A stretch of DNA of 64,000 nucleotides, from contig BSDZ01000004.1 in the NCBI GenBank assembly GCA_030268105.1, positions 7,669,501 to 7,733,500 of the forward strand, given 5' to 3'. This DNA comes from Volvox africanus (Eukaryota > Chlorophyta > Chlorophyceae > Chlamydomonadales > Volvocaceae). Under the pieces are notes generated by a model. That model did no database searches. It was not told the DNA's origin and saw only the letters and a list, made by a program, of their open reading frames with translations. Positions 55,416 through 64,000 of this stretch are shown piece after piece (positions within the stretch are counted from its first letter, which is position 1; each line of letters opens with the position of its first letter). A program made the translations under genes and the position numbers.

Positions 55416-58400
55416 ATGGTGCTCTCTGGATTTGCTGGAGTGCGTTTTCGGTGCTCTGTGTACCCTGTGTGGCTGCTGCTGGTGGCGGTGCTGACGACTG
55501 GTGCGTTTATGAGGTCTGAAAATCGTTTTTTTTCGTTTCCCTTATCACCCCATGATATCATTTGATGAACGATGACTTATCACTTCGCTTTGACGACTTC
55601 GTCCGGCTGGGGCGCTCAAGGCGCAGGAGCAGCCCAGACCTGTCCGCGAGGTAGGGCGCGACCTGAGGGGTGCGAGGCGGGCGAGTGGAATAGCGGCTGA
55701 ATGCCGTCCTGTCTAACATGGCGTCGGCTAATGATGAAGGATTATAAAAATAATAAAATAAGTAAATAAATAAAATCCATATTATGTAATGGATCTCTCC
55801 TAACGAGTGGTGGTGATCACCCACCGCTGCCCGCCAGAGCCGCCCGGCATGGGAGTACTCATACCCTGGTACATCGGGCCCTGGGAAACCGCGGCGTACA
55901 ATAATTTGGTGAGAGAGTGAGCGAGTTGAAATAATTAATAATAATAATAAAGTCTATAATTATTATTTTGTTTTTCATTTATCGGACCCAATGCTGCTCT
56001 TATCTCTCCGCGGGATTGCTTCATTTAGACAGTGGCAGTGGCCGTACATCACATGATCAGCCGCCAACAATCACACGGGTGACACTCATCCTTGAGTAAC
56101 CGGGAGCCGGGGGAGTAACGTTCTCATTCACCGCTGTGTGTACTGCAGGCGTCGTACGGGCCACGCTGCAGTATCTACGCAATCGTCACGGGTGACAGCA
56201 GCGGGCCCCCAACCCACGACTTCCCCCTGTACACCATGGCTTTCAGTACGCTGTATAACTCAGGCACGGTGTTTAAACATTTCTTGGGGATCAGGGTCGG
56301 GGTTGTGTGTGTGTGTATAGCAGACCTCCTTCACCTTCACATCCAAATCTTCAGGCTACAGCCTTGTGAGGCAATGTATGGTTCCGTACAATACTGCAAG
56401 CCATCTAAAGTAGCTTTATCAATTACCTGTTGATTTACGTTCTCCAGGTATAGCGGGAGATAGAGGGCGCTGGCTCTGGCACCACTTTCGCGATTCAAGC
56501 GTTTGAGCCTTTCGTGATATGACATCGGGTGCAAATGATGTTGTGAGCTCAGCGGCTGCGTTCTCGTGTCTCTTGACTCATCACAGGCATTCGGTTGTAC
56601 GGCTACGTGCATACAATGGCGAACGTGGCGGCGCATCAGGCCCGTCCTCAAGCTGACGTCATCGCGGAGATCAACTCGTGGTTCAACAACTTCGGATCTC
56701 TGCTCCAGGGAATCTTCTTCGACGAGGTCGACGGTGCTGCCATAAATGTACGGAGTTTGCCATGCTGTTGCGTTATGACAACTCTTTGAGTGTTGTAAGA
56801 CGTTTTGTTTGTTAATCGTTAGATCGTTCTGCAGTTGGCGTATAGTATGGTATGTTGGCGTTTGCCGTACTCAGAAATACACACACACACCTTTCAATAA
56901 CACTCCGCAGGTAAACCCGTCCAATTATTACGGTGCGCTCTCCAGAGCGGTGTACAACCGCAGTTCCCAGGCATTCGTAGTTTTCAATCCTGGCACCAAA
57001 ATATCATGTACGCTCGCACAGCTTTCGGTGAGTACGATTTTGCTTGCAGAAGTGTCGTGCAAAAGTGCCGTACGATAAACATATTGCTATTGGGGATGGG
57101 GCAAGCATGCCAGAATGCGGGTTGAGGCTAGGTGTAGGGCACCCTGTACATACCACCTCTCGACATCTCTCTCTGTCCTATAACAAGCCTGCCTGTCGTT
57201 CCCCCCTTTCACCCCACCCATCTATCCAACACCTACTTGGTGCTGCGCTGTGCTGTGCTTTAAATAAATGAGAGATTAAAACTTGTCTGACCCACCCATC
57301 CCAACAACTACCTCAAACCGAAACCCAACCCACACAACCCACTACAGGACATCTACGTGCGTTATGAGAGCTACGCCTCCGATTGGGCGGCGCAATACGC
57401 AGCTGGCGCCAACTGTGATTGTCCCACAGTATCCTCCTGCGCCCTGCTGCTGCACGGCCAATCCGCCGTGATCAGCCCCCCTGGAAATATCCGTACCAAT
57501 CTCACGCAGTTGGTCAACCAAGCTGCGAAACGAGCATTCTCTTACATGTACGTCACGAATGACGTCATGCCAAACCCATGGGACACCCTTGCGACCTACT
57601 TTGGGACCTTCATGGACATCGTGGCGCCGGTGAGATACGCCGTGCGGTACGATCCGTAAAGAAGCACGGTACGACCAACGGGTCACATGCAGATTATCTT
57701 AATTAGCAGCTGCTGAAGTCCTCCCTCAATACTCACTTTACAAGATAGGATGGGGACAAATGAATATCGAATCATTCAAATATTCGAATATTCAGAATGT
57801 GCGACTTCTGTGTCGCCGTCTTGTTCCTCTGTACGGGACTGAATTGTGTGTAAACCAGCTTCAATCCTCTCCTTCCCCGCCGGCCATGTGCCAATCGCCA
57901 ATGTGAATGTTGCTGAAGGGGGGGTTACCTCGTCGGGGGGGGGGGGGATACCCATCTGTACTCAAAGAGGGTCACGAACCAAGGGCCTGAAAAGCAGGGC
58001 TGAGTCCTGAAGGGACCAGCGCCCCCATTTGCCCTTCCTACCGCAGCTCCCGCCGCCCCCACCGGCATCCAAGCCACCGCTGCCGCCGCCGTCACCCCCT
58101 CCAAGACCATCCCCTGCCCCGCCGCCACGGCCGCCGTCTCCCAACCCACCCTCTCGGACGCCTTCCCCACCACCCTCTCCGAAACCAGCGGCGCCCAGAC
58201 CACCATCGCCTTTCCGTCCGCCATCTCCCAAGCCGTCGTCGCCGCCGTCAAGCAAGCCACCATCTCCAAAACCACCTTCCGCGTCACCGCCGCTTAATTT
58301 GACGTCGCCTCCGCCATCCCCGTCATCGCCGTCGGCAGTTTGGCGGCCATCCGGTGGTTTACGTTGGCAGTGGCAACTGAGTGGCGTTGACTTCAAACCA

Positions 58401-60784
58401 ATGTTGCGAACGAAACCGCAGGTCAGTTGAGCGTATGTGTATGTGAGTATGTATGCGGAAGGGGGGGGAGGGGACATTGGCATTGGGGTTGGGGGGAAGA
58501 GGATGGTTGGCAGTCCATGTGTGTGTGCATGTCAAGATTTGTTACCGTCGACACTCACTAATATACCTCCCATGTATCCATTTGATGTGCTTCGCCTAAC
58601 CCCCAACTCCCAACCCCCAACCCCCAACTCCTAGCCAATTAGGAGGTCAAATGGGGGCTTTCTTGCTCTACTTCCGCCTCCGCCTCGTGGGCCTAATCCC
58701 CCCTGTGTGCCGTCCCGCCCTTCGATTCCAGGTGGTGGATGTGGATGTGGACATGGCACCAACCCTACTTACTCAGGCAGCCGAGCTTGGAATCAACCGA
58801 TCCGCGTTTAAGGTATGTGGACTGTACGTTCCTAGCTGGCGGCCCCGCCCCGCCCCGCCCTGCGGGCTTAGGGCCCCGCGGAGGGAGCGGGAAACACAGG
58901 CGTCAGCGTGGAGCACGACTCGGCCACTAAAGCAATTGGCTTGCAGCACATTTGACCGGGCTCACTTGTCAATAGGGCTGAGCGGCTGGGGTAAGACTCT
59001 TTATAAGCGTCCCCGACATAAGCCAGGGAAGCTTTGTTGTGACCATCCTTCAAATACGTCTTTCTGTACGTGTACGAATCCCCTCTGTGTATGATGACCC
59101 GTGATGTCGTACATGTAGTTGATTTGTTACTTCAGCGTCGGCACTTTTGAACTTCACCGAGTGGCGGCCGATGCCAAGCGCGGCATCTCCTGGACAGCGC
59201 TCGAGCAACAGCTGGGCGGATCTGCCGTACCAGGCCCACTGTATTTGTCGTACATGGAACCTCCCTTCAGCGATGAACGCTGGTTTGCCATCGACCAGGC
59301 GGATACTCGAGCGTTGCTTGTTAACCAGGTAACGGACAAACTAACCACCTTGCCCTTCTGTAGGTGCAACACGCTGGCAGTGTATCACCGGCTTGGGACG
59401 ACATCCTCCGTTGTTCATCGGGGCATACCACTGCTGATGTCATTGCTACTGCTACTGCTACTGCTAATGTTACTGCTGCTACTGCGTTCCGTCGCTTCGG
59501 CTGACAGTGGGCCCTCTTTGTGGTTTTGAGCAGGTGATGGTTCCAAGGATGCGGTCAGCGGTAGCGGCAGGGTGTGACGGCATTGAAATGGTGAGTTGTA
59601 CGAGTACGGCATGTTCCCCCTCGCACTCAACCCTTCTCGTTCACCGGCTTAAGACCCTCAGTGGAGACAGTTCGGGTTTATACGGCAAAAAATGGGAAGT
59701 TGTGAACACATGTGGACTCAATAGGATATCCGGCGCACCGTGAAAGCAACACCAGATCCGTACCTACCGCCACTTTGTACGACATACTTTATGGCTGTAA
59801 GTTGCACCGCGTGCCTGAACCGCCTTCTCCCCCCTTCTCCTGCGCGTGTCTGTGTTCCCCTACAAACCATCAATCAGGACAATGTCGACGCGTACGACAA
59901 CGTGCCGGCGACTGCGGGTGCACGTGGAGTGACGCAAGCGCAACAGCTTTTGTACAACGTCGCGTTGCTCGACGCGGCACATGGCCTGCGTCTGTCGGCT
60001 GGCTTGAAGAACGCTCTGGACCTGCTGGGGACGACCTTCCCCGACGGACGGGCCGTAGCGACTGAGTACGACTGGTTCCTGAACGAGCGATGTTGGGAGT
60101 TCGACGAGTGCAGCATGTACGGCACCGCCATCAAATGGTAACAGAGAGCAAATAAGGGCGAGCAGCTGTGTGGTGTGTACTGCAGTTGTAGTTCATCGAC
60201 TCACAGATCTTTACGGCACAACCCCACAAATCTCACGCTTCGACGGTTGCTTTGGTGTTTGGCCACTTGCCAATCGTAGTCTGCCATTCGAAAGCACAAA
60301 CTTGCTGCACGTGTGGCACTTTCGAATCACGCACCTTTTCAATGGAGCACACGACTCTCCGGGACATGTAACGAGGTAAAGTTTTATACATCGCAGCCGC
60401 ACAGACTCCCCAAACCCTATGATTGCTTACGAACTAATTTCTTGACCTCGTTGCCGAAATGCCCCGCGTAGGGATGCAGTGGTGTTCGGTGTCGAGTACT
60501 GTGACGCGCGAATGGCTTTCGGAGCTGGGTCCCGCAACCTCCGACCCGAGTGCGTGTGTCCACTGACCTATGGGCCAACGCCGGGTGGCGGCGCCACCGG
60601 ATCTCGTCCCACACTGAATTGGCTTATTAAGAATGTCGCGTTGGATGCCGTGGGCCTGGATTGTCGGGAGTATTGCACCCGGCCCGGGGTGATTTGTACG
60701 GCACCCACTGGCGGCAACATAAACCTGTGTGTGCAGAACACGCCAAACAATCTGTGTCCGTTGTACAACGTGACGACTGCGTGA
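55416..60784 (+). CDS. Secreted spherulin-4 / Pro-rich linker / GH114 fusion protein
   Basis: Exons 55416..55500, 55838..55908, 56149..56263, 56587..56747, 56911..57027, 57348..57629, 58047..58421, 58732..58812, 59119..59328, 59534..59590, 59878..60137, 60472..60784; phases close, 708 residues. A signal peptide (VWLLLVAVLT) is followed by a spherulin-4-type barrel, about 29-277: GMGVLIPWYIGPWE, IRLYGYVHT, GIFFDEVDG (132-140), VVFNPGTK. Exon 7 opens a Pro/Ser-rich linker of about 98 residues (SPPP-type, as in volvocine matrix proteins). From Trp384 a GH114 domain runs to the end: WQWQLSGVDF, VVDVDVDM, ICYFSVGTFE, AAGCDGIEMDNVDAYDN (Asp514, Asp519), LRLSAGLKNALDLL, FLNERCWEFDEC (Glu588) and a Cys-rich tail. 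GH114 enzymes cut alpha-1,4-linked galactosamine polymers, so extracellular glycan cleavage is inferred. Intron 3 appears to use a GC donor (56264). Confidence 0.88.
58047..58340 (+). repeat. Pro/Ser-rich coding repeat (matrix-type linker)
   Basis: Repeated CCn/TCn codons giving PPSP, SPPP and KPPSPKP units. The composition is that of hydroxyproline-rich linkers of volvocine matrix proteins such as pherophorins. It joins two enzyme-like domains without a frame break. Confidence 0.85.
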
Positions 60785-60799
60785 TAAATAAGCAAGAGG

Positions 60800-60804
60800 T
60801 GTAA
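60800..60804 (+). promoter_or_regulatory. Possible TGTAA poly(A) signal of the spherulin-GH114 gene
   Basis: TGTAA only 16 bp after the stop at 60784. A real 3' UTR this short would be unusual, so the used signal may lie further on. Confidence 0.25.
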
Positions 60805-62175
60805 GTCCCATGTGTTATGGGCACGAGGGTGCTTTTATACGCACATGTACGGCAGTATTGCATTATGTTCTACACTCGCGCTTGCTGACTATGAGTCGCG
60901 AGCAATATATAATGACTGGGCGGAGTGCAGGTGGACGGCAGTGCGGAAGGGGGCGGTATGGAGGAGCCAGGGTATCCGGCTTCCCATAGCGTATGTACAT
61001 TGTGCCCAAGACGACTCAAAATAATAAGGAAAGACCCTAAGTAAGCCAACCACAAATTACCTGTGTACGACTCATGCAAAACAAAATCTTATCCTATCCC
61101 AGGAAAACAAAGACGTAAATGCAGCGGAGAGGGAGGGGCAGAGGGGAAGCGAGTATGTGCATGTGTGCGTGTGTATACAGTACATGTGCATGTGTATGTG
61201 GAGGCGAATTGGGGAGGGCTGACTGTTGGCTGCAGGGGACGGCCACGTACATCATAGGCCTCGTTTAAAGCTACTGCTGTGATGTCACCACCGCCTCCTC
61301 CCCGACGAAGGCTGTTCCGAGTCCCTAGACCGCTACCTCCAGCTGCCGCCTCCAGGCTGGACACATAGGGCCCTCCTTCCCTTGGCCTCGATGCGCCTTG
61401 CAGAGACTCTTTACGGATGAATTTGGTGGGTGGCCTTGATGACGTCACGTACTCGGGAAGTGGACATGGCGCTGAGGAGGCCAGCCACCATAACCCGATT
61501 TGGCAGTCATTGGCGGGTGGGGAGGTATGAGAGACGTCGTATCCATGTGCTCCGGACTTTGCCATGTTTAACATGTACGGCATAACGTACCGAATTTTAT
61601 TCAAACCTCCCTCACGTCGGTCGCGAATATTTCCTTTCAGCCGCGAGCTCTGTTGAGCGTTGTTACCGTTGACCGTTTGTTGCCTTTTTTCCGAAATCTC
61701 CTGCATTTGGTGTTGTTGGCCTCGTACGGCTACGTACGGCTTCGACCTACCTAGTATGCGTCTGCAACCACAAAGTGATCGATTTATGTGTTCACCTTCT
61801 CCCACAACTGGCAGCCTGCGCGACGCAATTCATGCTCCTCATTCCCTCCTGCCCTATACACTTACACACACATACACACAGGCAAGTTCCCCAAAATCCG
61901 GCCGCACTCTTTCCTCCCGCCCATGCAAAGCCCATGTGTTGATCTGACGACATACTTTCCCCTCCCGATTCGGTCATCAAGTGTCAAAGACAGACAGACA
62001 GACACTCCCCTTACATGATGCAACCTGTTAACAACTCCCATACTTATACCGTATAAGTATACGTATATACTCTCTGTACCGTACTCTCCGTACAGCCCTT
62101 ACACGGTAGGAAGGTCTGAGGATTACCACAACAGGGAGTGATATGTTCGTCTCTCACGGGCGCAGCTAAACGACC
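60805..62175. other. Intergenic region with an unassigned minus-strand frame
   Basis: Between the 3' ends of two convergent genes. A 238-residue minus-strand frame (61089-61805) includes YVTSSRPPTKFIRKESLQG and GGDITAVALNEAYDVRGRP, which read like protein, but no family or splice partner was recognised. It may be part of an overlapping gene or of the 3' UTR of the SET/NRP gene. Confidence 0.35.
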
Positions 62176-63228
62176 CTACAAGTCCGGCGCTCCCTCGCCG
62201 TCGTCGTCCGCAAACCCCGGTCCTCCCCCGTCAGCATCCTCGCCTCCGAGCACGTCCAGCTCGCCTTCTCCCTCATCGTACACCAGCTCCTCCTCCCCCT
62301 CCCCCTCGTCCCCCCCGGGCACCAACATGCCCTCGAGGTCCTCCACCTCCGCCACGGCCCCCTCATCCGCAGTATCTGTCAGGTCGGGTGGGGGTGTAAG
62401 TGGGGGAGGGGGAGACTAATGAAACGAATCCTGATGCTGGGTTACGGGGGAAAGATGCGTGAATGTGAATGCGCCCCGAAATGCCCCAAAGAAAAACAGA
62501 ATCAACGGAAGGTGAGCGCTGACGACCTCGTGTGATGTTGAAGATGATTATGATTGGATGGAAGGTAATGAAAGGAGTTTGCAAAGGACTGTTCGGGGAC
62601 GTCTTTTTTGAAACGATTTGATATCACTCCCGGATGGCCGCACAGTGCGAGCCACCATGGGGTAAAGGGCTAGATCCCAAAGTCCCCGCATAGCCGCATC
62701 ATCATGTCGTACCTTCGTACTCTCGTTGAGCCTGCGCCAACGAATAGTAGTACTTGACCGGGTTCGGCCACACCTCCTCCTTTATGATCTCCGAAATCTG
62801 GTCGTACAGACGGTCGGGGGCACACATGGATGATGTAGAGGCAGGGATGCACAGGTCAACGTCACGTCCATTGACCCAATGCCACGTGGGCACCGAGATT
62901 TCAATTGCCAGCAGTCATACATCCCTGCAACCGCAACAGCCTTCATGAGCGAGGAGATCTCACTCCCGTACACCCGCCCCAACAGACGCGGGAGCTGCTG
63001 CCACCGCTGATCTGTCCTCCCGAATGGAGTTCCACCACTGGCCTGAGGGAGATACCCTGGCCCCCGTACCCGAGCCCCGCGCAACCCACAACAATGAAGC
63101 CCTGGAGTGGATGACTCATGGCACATTTCATAAGACCAGTACCCTAAACAACGTGTTTTGCCGTACTCCCGTACTTCGTCAGGAGTGCCGTGCCCCAGGG
63201 GATCCTTCGCCGCCATCCAGTCAAAGAA
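62176..63228 (-). CDS. 3' exons of a SET/NRP (NAP1-related) histone chaperone
   Basis: Three minus-strand exons join in phase: 63228..63175, 62797..62713, 62375..62176 (stop TAG). They code FFDWMAAKDPLGHGTPDE, ISEIIKEEVWPNPVKYYY, SLAQAQREYED and then a Glu/Asp/Gly-rich acidic tail (EGEGEEELVYDEGEGELDVL). The order of FFDW block, EIIKEEVWPNPVKYY block and acidic tail matches SET/TAF-I and plant NRP proteins, which bind histones H2A-H2B through the NAP fold and assemble chromatin in the nucleus. Only about 113 residues are seen. The dimerisation helix and the first half of the NAP domain are expected upstream on the minus strand; I could not find them between 63229 and 64000, so they may lie past the window edge behind a long intron. 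Confidence 0.8.
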
Positions 63229-64000
63229 CTGATCGTCGGCCGCAAGGGGTGGGGTGAGGGGTACGAGGGGACGGGCAAGGCGGTCAGGGGGACAAAAGAG
63301 GAGGAAGTATTACAAAAAGGCACATAGGTGGGTAAACCCTAAAACCCTAAAAAGGCACATTCGAGGGAGCGGCGCTACAGCACTCCTGATGTGGGGGGGG
63401 GGCGGCGACAGGGTCCCAACCCGGGGGGCGCCTGGCATCCGGCACCGCTGTGGCCCGGCGCGGGGCCGTCATTCCACGGTGTGTCTTCGAACGACATCCC
63501 GCACCCGCCACCCTATCTAGGGGGTCCACTCCCTAGCTCCTGCAGCTCCCCGTAACGAGCTATTAGCAGCCGTAGGTGCAATGTCTGTGTGTGTATGCGG
63601 TACAGCAAGCAGTGGTGTAAGAGGCAAACGCGGCCCCTCGGGATGAGGGACTGTGGGAGTGAGCCGCTACAGGCGCTTCCCAAGCCATGAACCCCGCCCA
63701 AGCAACTCACCAGGTAAGAGGGTCTCAAAGGTCCCTCCAAACTCTCCGGCCCGGGAGCCTGTGCGAGGTGTGAGGGGGAGGTGTGAGGGGGAAACCCATT
63801 CGACCATACACAAGAAACTGTCATCTGAACAAGAGCGCACAGAATCTCGTCTAGGGGCAAGATCAAGAGCCGTGTTTGCCAGTATATGTATGTGTGATCA
63901 TCACATCGTATAATACAGTACAATCAGGTGCATGTCGGTATAGTGTGCAGTGTTTTACGCCGGAAAAGCTAACTGCTCACATGCTTGTCCGTTGTTGCCG
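63229..64000. other. Region upstream of the SET/NRP 3' exons
   Basis: Probably one or more introns of the SET/NRP gene. It contains telomere-like repeats (63338-63353). A minus-strand fragment DTPWNDGP near 63460 could be a piece of an upstream exon but is too short to support. The motifs expected for the first half of the NAP fold were not found. Confidence 0.35.
63314..63360. repeat. Telomere-like repeat flanked by a 12-bp direct repeat
   Basis: AAAAAGGCACAT occurs at 63314-63325 and again at 63349-63360. Between and overlapping them is CCCTAAAACCCTAAAA (63338-63353), two units of the chlamydomonad telomere repeat in reverse orientation. Confidence 0.75.

Noticed and set aside
57357..57659. 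Spherulin domain as a separate gene ending at 57659
   Set aside because: The frame runs through a GT donor at 57630 (GCGCCG|GTGAGA), and splicing to 58047 keeps the phase and the Pro-rich linker, so the stop is intronic.
57925..58483. Gly/Asp-rich minus-strand frames opposite the Pro-rich linker
   Set aside because: They are the reverse complement of the CCn/TCn codon repeat and have no start, motif or splice support.

Overview
The window is nuclear DNA of a green alga, most likely a volvocine chlamydomonad (Volvox/Gonium/Chlamydomonas-like). The reasons are: genes densely split by GT-AG introns of about 50-600 bp, TGTAA-type poly(A) signals behind several stop codons, Ser/Pro-rich extracellular-matrix-type linker coding, CAG/CTG-rich low-complexity coding, and TTTTAGGG-type telomere-like motifs. 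The product set (CCR4-NOT subunit 2, mitochondrial HSP60, plastid-type anthranilate synthase, an OCRE splicing factor, a SET/NRP histone chaperone) is eukaryotic. Nothing looks bacterial: no CRISPR, no operons, no rRNA or tRNA that I can recognise.

Layout. 1-1590 (+): 3' end of an unidentified gene. 2421-4029 (-): soluble ABC ATPase of the FetA/STAR1 type. 5707-9299 (-): FAD-dependent oxidoreductase (DAO family). 11268-14597 (+): RNase T2 with a membrane anchor and a long Q-rich tail. 17437-22748 (+): anthranilate synthase alpha, 14 exons. 26664-29992 (-): NOT2. 31602-38202 (+): mitochondrial HSP60, 16 exons. 41307-42647 (-): single-exon unknown protein with an acidic domain, head to head with 43086-44752 (+), a ZOP1-like zinc-finger/OCRE splicing protein. 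44834-47093: a degenerate repeat element whose ends recur at 39479-39823. 47703-50361 (+): METTL13/EEF1A-KMT-like methyltransferase, followed by an unidentified two-exon gene (50694-51712). 53965-54775 (-): weak small gene. 55416-60784 (+): a large secreted protein joining a spherulin-4 domain, a Pro/Ser-rich linker and a GH114 domain. 62176-63228 (-): 3' exons of a SET/NRP (NAP1-related) chaperone that runs on toward the window edge.

Exon boundaries were set by hand. For TrpE, HSP60, RNase T2, ABC, ZOP1 and spherulin-GH114, and for the recovered exons of NOT2 and the methyltransferase, every intron phase closes and the joined frames match the family. Starts are less certain for NOT2 and TrpE (short first exon), the methyltransferase 3' end is open, and the second exon of the DAO gene is weak.

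The genes are ordinary single eukaryotic units and do not form a pathway cluster. The most unusual item is the secreted spherulin-4/GH114 fusion, which looks like an extracellular-matrix glycan-active protein. The membrane-anchored RNase T2 is second.
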